Numbered from the stretch's first letter, positions 43,117-52,493 are shown. The stretch is DNA of 64,000 nucleotides from an uncultured Acetobacteraceae bacterium (GCA_903895595.1 CAITUP010000099.1:62001-126000); one strand, 5' to 3'. The notes: generated by a model from the sequence alone, not told the origin. Translations and numbers: made by a program.

Positions 43117-44150
43117 AGTTGTGCCCCCGGCAGCCGGCGGGGATCGAATGCGTCCCGAACTGCCTCCCCCACGAAAATCAGTAACGTCAGAACGCCGCCC
43201 AGCACGAAGAACGCGGTAAAGCCAAGCCAGGGGGCAGTCAGGTTGCTTTTGCCTTGAGCGACGAGCTCGCCAAGCGAGGGGGAGCCGGGCGGCAGACCGA
43301 ATCCCAGAAAATCCAGTGTCGATAATAACGTGACGGACCCGGACAGGGTGAACGGCAGAAAGGTCAGCGTCGCGACCATGGCGTTCGGCAGGATGTGGCG
43401 CCACATGACGACGATGTCGGACACCCCGAGCGCTTTCGCGGCACGCACGTAATCCAGGTTGCGGCCGCGCAGGAATTCGGCGCGGACCACTCCGGTCAGG
43501 CTCATCCAGCGGAACAGCAGCAGGAATACAAGAAGTACCCAGAATCCGGGGGTAATGATGCTGCCAAGGATGATCAGCAGATAAAGTTCTGGCATACCGC
43601 TCCAAACTTCGATGAAGCGCTGGAACAGCAGATCGGTGGTGCCGCCGTAGAAGCCTTGCACCGCACCGGCCATAACGCCAACGACCGAGGACACAACCGT
43701 CAGCGTGAACCCGAACAGCACCGACAGGCGGAATCCGTAGATAACGCGCGCCAACACGTCGCGGGCCTGATCGTCGGTGCCGAGCGGATTGCGCAAGCTT
43801 GGCGGCGACGGCGATGGAGTATCGAGGTCCTTGACGGACGTTGTGTAGCTGAACGGCACCGGGGGCCAGAGCATCCAGCCTTTGGCCTCAATGGTTTTGC
43901 GCAGTTCCGGGTCGGTGTAATCCGCCGCGGTTGGAAGGAAATCGGGGCCGAAAGCGTCCTCGCTGTAATCCTGCAGAACCGGCACGAACCAGTGGCCATC
44001 GTATCGGATCAGCAAAGGCCGGTCGTTGGCGATGAATTCGGCGAAAAGCGACAGGCCGAAAAGCACCGTGAAAATCCACAGCGACCAAAAGCCGCGACGG
44101 TTGGCTTTGAAAATCGCGATACGGCGGCGGGTGACGGGGTTGAGGCTCAC
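43113..44150 (-). CDS. yejE: Peptide ABC transporter permease (YejE-type)
   Basis: A 345-residue inner-membrane permease with six predicted segments. The N-terminal VTRRRIAIFKANRRGFWSLW and the long periplasmic loop with FGPDFLPTAADYTDPELR near residue 75 are typical for YejE. The EAA loop AAKALGVSDIVVMWRHILPN near 245 contacts the ATPase. The start is GTG 44150, overlapping the yejB stop as GTGA; upstream residues in the longer frame are not membrane-like. Its own stop overlaps the yejF start. Confidence 0.88.
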   Translation of the reverse strand: MSLNPVTRRRIAIFKANRRGFWSLWIFTVLFGLSLFAEFIANDRPLLIRYDGHWFVPVLQDYSEDAFGPDFLPTAADYTDPELRKTIEAKGWMLWPPVPFSYTTSVKDLDTPSPSPPSLRNPLGTDDQARDVLARVIYGFRLSVLFGFTLTVVSSVVGVMAGAVQGFYGGTTDLLFQRFIEVWSGMPELYLLIILGSIITPGFWVLLVFLLLFRWMSLTGVVRAEFLRGRNLDYVRAAKALGVSDIVVMWRHILPNAMVATLTFLPFTLSGSVTLLSTLDFLGFGLPPGSPSLGELVAQGKSNLTAPWLGFTAFFVLGGVLTLLIFVGEAVRDAFDPRRLPGAQL

Positions 44151-45214
44151 GACCGGGACTCGAAATCGATACGCGGGTCCACCAGCGTGTACATCAGATC
44201 GCCGACGATCTGCAGCAGCAGGCCAGCCAGCGTGAACAGATACAACGTTCCGAACATCACGGGATAATCGCGCTGGATCGCCGCCTGAAAGCCCAGCAAC
44301 CCCAGGCCATCGAGCGAGAAAATGATCTCCACCAACAGGGCCGATGTAAACAGGATACTGATGAAGGCCGAGGGAAAACCAGCCACGATCAGCAGCATCG
44401 CGTTGCGGAACATATGCCCGTACAAAACTCGATTCTCGCTGGCCCCCTTCGCTCTGGCGGTTACGGTGTATTGTTTGCCGATTTCCTCCAGGAAGCAGTT
44501 TTTGGTCAGCATCGTCAGGCTGGCGAACCCACCGACCACCATGGCAACTGTCGGCAGAACCATGTGCCAGAGATAGTCCGCAGCACGCGCGGGCCAGGGC
44601 CAATCGGCGGCGCCCTCGGTCAATAATCCGTTGAGTGGGAACCAGTGCAAGAAGCTACCGCCGGCGAACACAACAACCAGCATGATTGCCAGCAGGAAGC
44701 CCGGCACCGCGTAGCCGACCAGGACCACGGCGCTTGTGGCGATGTCGAACCGGCTGCCGTGCCGGACCGCTTTGGCGATGCCGAGAGGGATCGAGATTCC
44801 GTAAACCAGCAGCGTCGACCACAGACCGAGAGAAATGGATACCGGCATGCGTTGCAGAAGCAGCTGGAGGACGGTCTGGTCCCGAAAGAAGCTACGGCCG
44901 AAATCGAAACGGAGATAACCGGATATCATATCCCGGAAACGTGTAAGGGGAGGCTTGTCGAAGCCGAACATTTTGCGGATATCGGCGACGATGGCCGGGT
45001 CCAAGCCGCTGGTGCCGCGATATGTTCCGGCGCCGGCCATATCGGACCGGGCACCTACCAAGCGGGAGGATATATCGCCACGTCCTTTCAACTCGGCGAT
45101 CATCTGCTCGACCGGGCCGCCGGGCGCGAACTGGATGATCGCGAAATTGATCGCGATAATTCCGAACAATGTCGGAATAACCAGCAACAGCCGCCGGACG
45201 ACATACGCGCCCAT
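44147..45214 (-). CDS. yejB: Peptide ABC transporter permease (YejB-type)
   Basis: A 355-residue permease. The opening YVVRRLLLVIPTLFGIIAIN and FAPGGPVEQMIAELKGRG are the standard N-terminus of DppB/YejB permeases, and the EAA-like loop ARAKGASENRVLYGHMFRNA is near residue 265. ATG 45214 directly adjoins the yejA stop with no gap. With the partner permease it forms the membrane channel for oligopeptides; E. coli YejABEF also imports microcin C-type peptides. Confidence 0.9.
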   Translation of the reverse strand: MGAYVVRRLLLVIPTLFGIIAINFAIIQFAPGGPVEQMIAELKGRGDISSRLVGARSDMAGAGTYRGTSGLDPAIVADIRKMFGFDKPPLTRFRDMISGYLRFDFGRSFFRDQTVLQLLLQRMPVSISLGLWSTLLVYGISIPLGIAKAVRHGSRFDIATSAVVLVGYAVPGFLLAIMLVVVFAGGSFLHWFPLNGLLTEGAADWPWPARAADYLWHMVLPTVAMVVGGFASLTMLTKNCFLEEIGKQYTVTARAKGASENRVLYGHMFRNAMLLIVAGFPSAFISILFTSALLVEIIFSLDGLGLLGFQAAIQRDYPVMFGTLYLFTLAGLLLQIVGDLMYTLVDPRIDFESRS

Positions 45215-47101
45215 TCAGCGGCCGCGTGCCGCGTCGGTCGCGGCGGCCTTCGCGGGATCGACCCACCAGCTGTCGAAGTTAATGCCCTCGCGGATGGGTT
45301 TGCCGGACGATCCGAACCGGTCCCACCACGCCAAGCGGAACTCCAAATTGCCCCAGTTGGGCACGAGGTACCAATTCCACAACAAAATCCGGTCGAGCGC
45401 CCGTGTGGCGTCAGTCAAAACCGGGCGGGTTTGCGCGGTGACGATCTTTTCGACCAATGCGTCGATCGCGGGATCGCAGACACCCGCGACGTTGGAGCTG
45501 CCTTGGGCTTTCGCGGCAGCACAGGAGAAATAGTCTCGCAACTCGTTGCCGGGCACATCGCTCTGGGGATAGACCATCATGATCATGTCGAAATCGAAGT
45601 CGTCCGTCAGGCGCTGATATTGTGCCGGATCGACAATGCGAACCTTCGCGTCGATCCCGAGTTTTTGCAGCGTTTCGGTATACGGCAGCGTCGGGCGTTC
45701 CAAGGACGGCTCATCGAGCAGGACGGTAAAGCTCATTTGCTGACCGCTGGCATCCACCAGTTTGCGGTCTTTGATCGTCCAGCCGGCCTCTTTCAATAAG
45801 GTCAGAGCGTGGCGCATCTGGTCGCGGTTGTTGCCGGAGCCGTCGGTAACCGGGACGGAAAACGGTGTCGTGAAAACGGCATCTGGCAGCGATGCTTTGA
45901 AGGGAGCCAGCTGGGCCAGTTCGCCGCCAGCGGGCAAGCCGGACGAAGCCAGATCGCTGTTACTGAAGTAGCTCGTGGTGCGAGTGTATGCGCCGTAGAA
46001 CAGAGCCTTGTTCGACCACTCGAAATCGAACATTTCCGCGATAGCCTGCCGCACCAGACGGTTGGCGAACACCGCCCGCCGCGTGTTCATCGCGTAGCCC
46101 TGGATGCCGTTCGGCAAATGATGCGGGAACGGGCGCTTGATGACCTGCCCCGATTTCACGGCCGGAAAATCGTAGGCCGTCGCCCAGTTCTTGGAAATGT
46201 TTTCGCTGCGCAGATCGCTGCGGCCGGCTTTGAACGCCTCCATCGCAACCGACCCGTCACGGTAATACTCGATTTTCACCCGATCGAAATTGTTGGTGCC
46301 CTTCCCCGTGGGCAAATGGGCGGCCCACCAATCCGGGTTGCGCTGGTACGTGATGGACCGCCCCAGGTCGAAGCTGGCAACGCGATAGGGACCAGAGCCG
46401 ATGGGGGTGTCGGTCAGCGGGCGCGTGAAATCGCGACCTTCGAAGAAGTGCTTCGGCAGCACCGGCAGCCCGCCCATCATCAGCGGCAGGTCGCGGTTCT
46501 GGTTGGATTTGAAATGGAAAACGACCCGCAGCGGCCCCTCCACCGCCACATCCCGCACATCCGCATATTGCAGTTTGAAGCTCGGGCGTCCCTGGGCCAA
46601 CAGCGTGCGATAGGTCCAGGCCACGTCTTCGGCGGTGACCGGCGTGCCGTCGGAGAAGCGGGCTTCCGGTCGTATCTCGAACGCCACCCACATTTTGTCG
46701 GCGGGGAGTTCGATGGTCTTCGCCAGATGGCCGTAGCCGACGGAGCCTTCGTCGGCCGACCCGGTCAGCAAACTCTCCCACACATGGCCGACGGACGTGC
46801 CCGATCCGGAACCGCCGGGCATGCTAACCCATGGGCCGGTCAACCCGGATGCCGCCGTGCCGCGCAGGATGAAGGGGTTGAAGCTGTCGAACGTACCGAC
46901 ATGCGCCAGGGTCACCAACCCGCCCTTGGGGGCGTTCGGATCGACGTAGGGGAAGTTCGGAAAGCCTTCGGGCAATGCCGGTTCGCCCAGCACGGCCAGA
47001 GCGTGGCTGCGCTTGACCGGGTTCTCCTCGGCGCGCGCCACTGTCGGCGGGAGGAGTAAGAGCAGAAATAGACAGGCCAGAGCGCGCAATGTGTGTCTCA
47101 T
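45215..47101 (-). CDS. yejA: Periplasmic peptide-binding protein (YejA-type)
   Basis: A 628-residue family 5 solute-binding protein. Residues 1-24 are a signal peptide (MRHTLRALACLFLLLLLPP then ARA before the cleavage site). Then come AVLGEPALPEGFPNFPYVDP and AHVGTFDSFNPFIL, the normal start of long YejA-type proteins, and the family motif ARFSDGTPVTAEDVAWTYR near residue 140. It captures peptides for the YejBEF importer encoded directly after it. I start at ATG 47101; an upstream in-frame ATG at 47149 would spoil the signal peptide. Confidence 0.9.
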   Translation of the reverse strand: MRHTLRALACLFLLLLLPPTVARAEENPVKRSHALAVLGEPALPEGFPNFPYVDPNAPKGGLVTLAHVGTFDSFNPFILRGTAASGLTGPWVSMPGGSGSGTSVGHVWESLLTGSADEGSVGYGHLAKTIELPADKMWVAFEIRPEARFSDGTPVTAEDVAWTYRTLLAQGRPSFKLQYADVRDVAVEGPLRVVFHFKSNQNRDLPLMMGGLPVLPKHFFEGRDFTRPLTDTPIGSGPYRVASFDLGRSITYQRNPDWWAAHLPTGKGTNNFDRVKIEYYRDGSVAMEAFKAGRSDLRSENISKNWATAYDFPAVKSGQVIKRPFPHHLPNGIQGYAMNTRRAVFANRLVRQAIAEMFDFEWSNKALFYGAYTRTTSYFSNSDLASSGLPAGGELAQLAPFKASLPDAVFTTPFSVPVTDGSGNNRDQMRHALTLLKEAGWTIKDRKLVDASGQQMSFTVLLDEPSLERPTLPYTETLQKLGIDAKVRIVDPAQYQRLTDDFDFDMIMMVYPQSDVPGNELRDYFSCAAAKAQGSSNVAGVCDPAIDALVEKIVTAQTRPVLTDATRALDRILLWNWYLVPNWGNLEFRLAWWDRFGSSGKPIREGINFDSWWVDPAKAAATDAARGR

Positions 47102-47135
47102 GGTTGGGGGACGAGACCGCAGCCTGGGCCACCCG

Positions 47136-47939
47136 CTAGGGCAAGGCAACTGAAGGATTGTTCAGTTCCGCGACCGCGAGCGGCAACAGTGCGGGATCGC
47201 CGACCGCCAGCACCCGGCCGTCGCCGTCGGGACGCAGCGGATCGCCGTTCCAGTCGGTGACCCGGCCGCCGGCACCCTCCACCACGGCGACCAGAGGCGC
47301 CCAATCCCAGATTTTCATGTCCGATTCGGCGATAACGTCGATCTGGCCGAGCGCGAGCAGCCCGTAGGCGTAGCAGTCGCCGCCCCAGTAGTTGCGGCGG
47401 ACCTTGGCCGCCAAGCGGCGCCAGCGCGGCATATCGCCGCCTTCCAGCATTTCGGGACTCGTGCACGACAGCTCCGCGTTTCCCAGCGCCGAACATGGGC
47501 GGCAGCCAACGTGGCCGCCCATCGGACCGCGAAACACCGTTGGCCGGCCAGCGGCGCCGACCCACCGTTCGCCGGTCACGGGCTGATCGATCACGCCGAG
47601 GATCGGACGGTCGCCATCCAGCAGAGCGATCAAAACACCGAAGGTCGGGCGTCCGGTGATGAAGGCGCGGGTGCCATCGATCGGGTCGAGAACCCAGCGA
47701 AGCGCGGAGTGGGGCTGCTCCAGCCCGAATTCCTCGCCAAGAATACCGTGGTCGGGGAAACGCTCCCGCAAAACGGCACGCATCGCCATTTCCGAGGTGC
47801 GGTCGGCGATGGTGACCGGGGACCGGTCGGATTTCGCGTCCGCGGCGACGCCGGTCCGGAACCACGGACGAACGGCCGCGCCAGCGACATCGGCGGCGGC
47901 CTCAGCCGCCGCGATCAGCCGGTCCAGGTGTGGGATCAG
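47136..47939 (-). CDS. Inositol-monophosphatase-family phosphatase, HisN-like
   Basis: A 267-residue Mg-dependent phosphatase related to HisN histidinol-phosphatases and SuhB. The metal sites are visible: GILGEEFG near residue 68, DPIDGTRAFITGRP near 86 and IWDWAPLVAVVEGAGG near 213. The natural N-terminus of close relatives reads M-IP-x-LDRLI; here the matching codon is CTG at 47939, overlapping the cytochrome stop as CTGA. No ATG, GTG or TTG exists in frame before an ATG about 50 codons further in, which would remove conserved helices. HisN is the favoured role, but cysQ or suhB-like activity is possible. Confidence 0.78.
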   Translation of the reverse strand: MIPHLDRLIAAAEAAADVAGAAVRPWFRTGVAADAKSDRSPVTIADRTSEMAMRAVLRERFPDHGILGEEFGLEQPHSALRWVLDPIDGTRAFITGRPTFGVLIALLDGDRPILGVIDQPVTGERWVGAAGRPTVFRGPMGGHVGCRPCSALGNAELSCTSPEMLEGGDMPRWRRLAAKVRRNYWGGDCYAYGLLALGQIDVIAESDMKIWDWAPLVAVVEGAGGRVTDWNGDPLRPDGDGRVLAVGDPALLPLAVAELNNPSVALP

Positions 47940-48475
47940 GGCAGCGGCACCGGCTTGGCGGAGAGGCTGCGCAGATACACGATCAGATCGGCGCGCTGCT
48001 GCGGGCTCTTCAGGCCTTGATAGGTCATCCGCGTGCCCGGCGCGAACGCGGCCGGCTTGGCGATCCAGGCGTTCAGATCCTCGAAGCTCCAGGAACCCGG
48101 CTTGCCTTTGATCGCGGCCGAATAGTTGAAACCAGCTGCCTGAGCACGTCCGGTACCGACGACGCCATAGAGGTTCGGGCCAACGCCGGCTTTGCCGCCT
48201 TCGTTGAAGGTATGGCACGACGCGCACTGCTTCTTCGCGAGGCTGTCCCCGGACGCCACGTCGGCGGCGGCCAGCAACGGCCCAACCGGCGCGAGCGGTT
48301 CGGCCTTCGCGGGTTCGGCGGCCGCCTCATGGCTGGCAGCACCCTCGATCTTCAGAATTTCGTGTTCGGGTTTGGTCTGGTGGACGAGGTTCACGCCAAT
48401 CCAGCCGGCCAGGAAGAAAGCAATGCCCGCGACCAGAACCGCGGCCATCCCCTTGTTGATCTCGGTACTGTCCAT
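47936..48475 (-). CDS. Membrane-anchored cytochrome c (CycM/c552-like)
   Basis: A 179-residue protein with an uncleaved N-terminal anchor (about 10-32, AAVLVAGIAFFLAGWIGVNL), an alanine/glutamate-rich linker, and a class I cytochrome c domain. The heme site is CASCH near residue 85, and the distal methionine is likely in TRMTYQGL near 148. It probably carries electrons from the bc1 complex to the terminal oxidase. ATG 48475 is used; ATG 48487 adds four residues. Placement divergent from kdsB-pheA is, from memory, common in alphaproteobacteria. Confidence 0.85.
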   Translation of the reverse strand: MDSTEINKGMAAVLVAGIAFFLAGWIGVNLVHQTKPEHEILKIEGAASHEAAAEPAKAEPLAPVGPLLAAADVASGDSLAKKQCASCHTFNEGGKAGVGPNLYGVVGTGRAQAAGFNYSAAIKGKPGSWSFEDLNAWIAKPAAFAPGTRMTYQGLKSPQQRADLIVYLRSLSAKPVPLP

Positions 48476-48633
48476 CAGGCGTAACATCCTCGTCGAGTGG
48501 CGCAGGCGACAGGTTGATCGGACGCGCGCCGTTGCGCGCGGGACAACGCGTCCATAAGCTGGGGCCACCATAAGGAAACCGCCCCAAGCCTTCAACCCAC
48601 CCACATCGCCAAATCGAACCCGATCGGACCGCC

Positions 48634-49380
48634 GTGAACCCTATCGTCGTCATTCCCGCTCGCTTGGCGTCCACGCGCCTGCCCAACAAGCCGCTGGCCG
48701 ACATCAACGGCAAGCCGATGATCGTGCATATGCTCGAACGCGGGCTGGAAGCGGATATCGGTCCGGTCGCCGTTGCCTGCGGAGACCCGGAAATCGCCGA
48801 CGCGGTGCGCCAAGCGGGCGGCCGAGCGGTGTTGACCGATCCGGGTTTGCCGTCGGGGTCGGACCGGGTGCATGCCGCGATGGCGGAACTGGACCCGGAC
48901 CGGCGGCACGATGTCGTGGTCAATCTGCAGGGCGACTTTCCGACGCTGGAGGCGGGGCAGCTCCGCCTCGTCGTCACCCCGCTGGCCGATGCCGGAATCG
49001 ATATCGGGACGCTGGTGGTGCCGATTCACTCGGAGGAGGAAGCCAACACGGCATCCTTCGTCAAAGCCGCCGTCGCGTTCCAGGACGGGCAGTCCGTCGC
49101 ACCGGCCTTGTATTTCTCCCGCCTGCCCATTCCTTGGGGCGACGGGCCGCGCTGGCATCATGTCGGCATTTACGCCTACCGGCGCGCGGCGCTGGATCGT
49201 TTCGTCTCCCTTCCGCCCAGCCCGCTGGAGCGGCGGGAAAGCCTGGAACAGCTGCGGGCATTGGAAGCCGGTATGCGAATCGCCTGCGCGCGTATGGATT
49301 ACGGCCCGTTCGGGGTGGACACCCCAGCCGATCTCGAACGCGCTCGTCTTATACTGAAACCGAAGGGTACGCCGGCATGA
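48634..49380 (+). CDS. kdsB: 3-deoxy-manno-octulosonate cytidylyltransferase
   Basis: KdsB activates Kdo with CTP for lipopolysaccharide inner-core synthesis, marking a Gram-negative outer membrane. The 248-residue protein has IPARLASTRLPNKPLADING at the N-terminus, SGSDRVHAA near 74, NLQGDFP near 96 and GVDTPADLERAR near the end. In the usual QGDEP motif the glutamate is replaced by phenylalanine while the metal-binding aspartate is kept. The start is GTG 48634. The stop overlaps the pheA start (ATGA). Confidence 0.93.
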   Translation: MNPIVVIPARLASTRLPNKPLADINGKPMIVHMLERGLEADIGPVAVACGDPEIADAVRQAGGRAVLTDPGLPSGSDRVHAAMAELDPDRRHDVVVNLQGDFPTLEAGQLRLVVTPLADAGIDIGTLVVPIHSEEEANTASFVKAAVAFQDGQSVAPALYFSRLPIPWGDGPRWHHVGIYAYRRAALDRFVSLPPSPLERRESLEQLRALEAGMRIACARMDYGPFGVDTPADLERARLILKPKGTPA

Positions 49381-50222
49381 GTGGTAAAATCGCGTTTCAG
49401 GGCGTTCCCGGCGCCTATTCGGACTTGGCCTGTCGCGCCGCTTACCCCGGCATGACTACGCTACCGTGCGAATCGTTCGAGACCGCCATGGACTCGGTGC
49501 GGGAGGGGATCGCCGATTTAGCGATGCTGCCATGCGAAAACAGCCTCGCGGGACGGGTGCCGGACATTCATCACCTGCTGCCCGATTCAGGCCTGTTCGT
49601 GCTTGGGGAGCATTTTCAGCGCGTCGAGCACTGCCTGCTGGGTGTGAAAGGCAGCACCATCGCCGATCTGAAACGTGCCCATTCGCACACGGTCGCGCTG
49701 GGCCAGGTGCGGCTGATCCTGCGCGATCTGGGTCTAACCCCGGTGATCGAGGCCGATACCGCCGGCTCTGCCCAGTTGATCGCGCAATGGGGTAACAAGG
49801 AGGACGCGGCCATCGCTTCTTCGCTGGCCGCCGAGATTTACGGCCTGGACATCCTGCGATCCAACGTCGAGGACGCCGCCCATAATACGACCCGGTTCTA
49901 CGTCATGGCGAAGCGGCCGGTAACGCCGGAGCCGACGACGCCCAACCTCATGACGACGTTCGTCTTCCGCGTGCGGAACGTGCCGGCTGCGCTGTACAAG
50001 GCACTGGGCGGGTTCGCGACGAACGGCGTGAACATGACCAAGCTGGAAAGCTACATGATCAACGGCGAGTTCGCCGCCACGCAGTTCCTGTGCGACGTGG
50101 ACGGCCACCCGGAACAACCCAACCTGCGACGCGCACTGGAAGAATTATCGTTCTTCTCGTCGGAAGTAAGGGTGCTGGGCGTCTATCCGGCCGCGGTTTT
50201 CCGCCAGAAACACGGCCTGTAG
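49377..50222 (+). CDS. pheA: Prephenate dehydratase
   Basis: It converts prephenate to phenylpyruvate in phenylalanine synthesis. The 281-residue monofunctional enzyme shows KIAFQGVPGAYSDLA at the start, LPCENSLAGRVPDIHHLL near 52, and the catalytic HNTTRFYVM near 170. An ACT regulatory domain follows (from about 195), with GVNMTKLESYMI including the ESR-like phenylalanine-binding motif as ESY. ATG 49377 overlaps the kdsB stop by four bases, so translation is coupled. Confidence 0.95.
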   Translation: MSGKIAFQGVPGAYSDLACRAAYPGMTTLPCESFETAMDSVREGIADLAMLPCENSLAGRVPDIHHLLPDSGLFVLGEHFQRVEHCLLGVKGSTIADLKRAHSHTVALGQVRLILRDLGLTPVIEADTAGSAQLIAQWGNKEDAAIASSLAAEIYGLDILRSNVEDAAHNTTRFYVMAKRPVTPEPTTPNLMTTFVFRVRNVPAALYKALGGFATNGVNMTKLESYMINGEFAATQFLCDVDGHPEQPNLRRALEELSFFSSEVRVLGVYPAAVFRQKHGL

Positions 50223-50224
50223 CA

Positions 50225-51502
50225 CTATTTCTTGGCCCGCGTCCGCTTGACGGGCGCGACCGCGACGGCTTCCGGCAGTTTCATGCCGGTCATCCGTTCG
50301 ATCAGGGCCTCGTAGCCCTTGAGATAGTCGGTCATCGACAGACGCTCTTCCGCGTAACGGCGGGCGTTTGCGCGGAGCCGCCGGCTGAGGTCCGGGTCCT
50401 CGATCAGGTCGACGGCGGTTTTCGCAAGCGCGGCGGGGTCGAAGAACGAAGTCAGAAGCCCGTTCTCGCCATGCGTGATGAATTCCCGCACCGGCTGGGT
50501 GTCGCTGCCGACGATCGCGCAGCCGATGGCCAGCGCTTCGCGCAACGACCAGGACGCGACGAAGGGGTAGGTCAGGTAGACGTGAGCGTCCGACCGCTGC
50601 AGCAGCGCCAGATAGGTCTCGTAGGGTACGCGCCCAGGGAACACGACGCGGGACGGATCGAGGCCGTCGCCGATTTCCCGGGACATTACGTCCTTCCAGG
50701 ACTCCCCGTTCGGCGGCGCGTTGCCGTAGCTGACGCCGTCGCCGCCGATCATCACGATCTTGATGTCCTTGCGCGCCTTCAGCAGATGCGGCACCGCGCG
50801 CATCATCAGCGGGAAGCCGCGATACGGCTCCAAGTCCCGCGACACATAGGTGACAAGCTTATCGGTCGGCGCGATCGTCATGCCGGCGATGGTCAATGGC
50901 GCGCGCCGGACTTTGGGATCTGGCTTGCAGCGATCCAGGTGCACGCCTTCCCACAGCAGGTTGATGCGGGGTCTCGCCCATTCCGGATACGTGGAGATCT
51001 GCCACTCGGTCGGGGATTGACCCTCGCCGCCCAGATTCAGCGCGATGTGGTTAATAGCGTTTTTCGCTCGTATCCGTGGGAAGTCTTCCACGCCCGTTGG
51101 GAATTCGGGGTCGAAACCCACGTCGATCCCGATCGGCTGATAGTAGAACTCCATGTATCCCAGCATGGGCACGTCCGGCCACACGTCGCGCAGATTGAGC
51201 ATCTCCCCCCACCCGTGATGGCCGATCACGATGTCTGGCTCGAACCCCAGCTGCTTGAGATTATCGGCGGTGCGGCCAACGGCATCGGCGCGCCGCATCG
51301 CCGCATCGAGCTCCCGCGCGGCGATATGCGTCTGCCCATAGGGTCCGGCGGGTTTGGCGTACGGGACCTTTCGTACACCGTCGATGACGTTGTCGTTCGG
51401 TTCGGTGATGAACACGATCTGGTGCTGCCGCGCGGCGACGAGGTGCCGCACGATGTGCAGAAATTGGCCCGGAAAATTCTGGTGAACGAACAGAAAGTTC
51501 AC
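50225..51502 (-). CDS. GT4-like glycosyltransferase
   Basis: A 425-residue GT-B glycosyltransferase. The N-terminal FVHQNFPGQFLHIVRHL and the HHGWGEMLNLRDVWPDVP segment near residue 95 form the acceptor half. The C-terminal half contains TYVSRDLEPYRGFPLMMRA near 225 and the donor-sugar site FVASWSLREALAIGCAIVGS near 330, with the EX7E-type glutamate. The start is GTG 51502. It probably adds sugars to a surface polysaccharide or exported protein, as the last gene of the minus-strand envelope group. Confidence 0.82.
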   Translation of the reverse strand: MNFLFVHQNFPGQFLHIVRHLVAARQHQIVFITEPNDNVIDGVRKVPYAKPAGPYGQTHIAARELDAAMRRADAVGRTADNLKQLGFEPDIVIGHHGWGEMLNLRDVWPDVPMLGYMEFYYQPIGIDVGFDPEFPTGVEDFPRIRAKNAINHIALNLGGEGQSPTEWQISTYPEWARPRINLLWEGVHLDRCKPDPKVRRAPLTIAGMTIAPTDKLVTYVSRDLEPYRGFPLMMRAVPHLLKARKDIKIVMIGGDGVSYGNAPPNGESWKDVMSREIGDGLDPSRVVFPGRVPYETYLALLQRSDAHVYLTYPFVASWSLREALAIGCAIVGSDTQPVREFITHGENGLLTSFFDPAALAKTAVDLIEDPDLSRRLRANARRYAEERLSMTDYLKGYEALIERMTGMKLPEAVAVAPVKRTRAKK

Positions 51503-51527
51503 GCCGTCGTCACCTTACCCCGCTTCG

Positions 51528-52493
51528 TCAACGATCCTGCCGTCGTGTCGTGCGCGCGGCCGTCTTCGCGCGCGGTGTGCGACCGGCGGTTTGCCGCGCT
51601 TCGCGCGGGTGCAGTTCGATCTGGAAGGCTTCGAGGGCCGCGAGGCTTTCCGCTTCGCAGGATTCGCCGGCCGGGACCGGTCCCACCGCGCTGCCATCGA
51701 CGAATGTCGCCGAGTAGCTGCAGGTGAAGGCCTTCGCGGCATCGCCTTTCAGACGCAGTTTGAAACCGAGCAGCGGCAGGGCCATGCCGCGGCTGCCGCA
51801 GAACTTGCCGCCATCGACCCATGGCGACAGCCAGCCGCGACCCAAAACACCTTGATACTCGAAATCCTCCGGTGCGATCCCGTTGCTCGGGGCCAAGCCG
51901 AAGCCTTCCATCCACAGGCGGCTGCCGCGCACGCCGATCCAATCGCCGATGGCGGCTCCGACATCGCCGGTGCGTTGCACGTGGGCGACGATATCGGGGT
52001 TTTCCACCTGCGCAGGGGGCGCGGCTTCCGGTTGCGGCGCCGGTGCAGCCGCCGGCGCGCCCGGACCGTCGTTCAGCTTCAGGACCTGCAGACGCGGTGC
52101 CGCATCGGCGGCCTGTAGACCGGACTGATAGATGGTCACGAGGATTTGAGCGGGACCTTCCGTGACGCGGATCAACGCGCCCGTTCCGTCAAGCCAGCCG
52201 TCCGGCCGGAACGTGCTGATGGTGACGGCGTCCGGACGTCCCATCGATCCAGGGGCCAAGGAGACCCGCACACCGGGCAGACCCGTCGCGGGATCTGGCG
52301 ACGGGCTGCCGGGCGCCTGAAAGACGCAGAACAGGCCAGCATCGAGGGTCATCAAATTGCCGGAAACACGCAATTCGGCGATACGGTTCGCGGCATCCTG
52401 CCCTTGATCGGTGGCAACCGGCGCCGGACCCGCGTTGGGCACGGCCTGTGCGTTTTCGGGCTGGGCAGGCACCGCGCTGGCGGCTTCGGACAT
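51528..52493 (-). CDS. Unknown alanine/proline-rich protein
   Basis: A 321-residue protein I do not recognise firmly. Residues 1-45 and 145-180 are alanine/proline-rich linkers. Two beta-rich segments follow: ELRVSGNLMTLDAGLFCVF region (about 40-140) and a tryptophan/glycine-rich block (about 185-290: VRGSRLWMEGFGLAP, GRGWLSPWVDGGKFCGSRG), which recalls hydrophobic-W-like repeats. The C-terminus is strongly basic. No signal peptide is clear. It sits between two glycosyltransferase genes on the same strand, so a role in surface glycan or exported-protein handling is possible. Confidence 0.55.
   Translation of the reverse strand: MSEAASAVPAQPENAQAVPNAGPAPVATDQGQDAANRIAELRVSGNLMTLDAGLFCVFQAPGSPSPDPATGLPGVRVSLAPGSMGRPDAVTISTFRPDGWLDGTGALIRVTEGPAQILVTIYQSGLQAADAAPRLQVLKLNDGPGAPAAAPAPQPEAAPPAQVENPDIVAHVQRTGDVGAAIGDWIGVRGSRLWMEGFGLAPSNGIAPEDFEYQGVLGRGWLSPWVDGGKFCGSRGMALPLLGFKLRLKGDAAKAFTCSYSATFVDGSAVGPVPAGESCEAESLAALEAFQIELHPREARQTAGRTPRAKTAARTTRRQDR

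Noticed and set aside
51499-51942. 147-codon minus-strand frame near the unknown W/G-rich protein
   Set aside because: Out-of-frame shadow of the 321-residue gene on the same strand.
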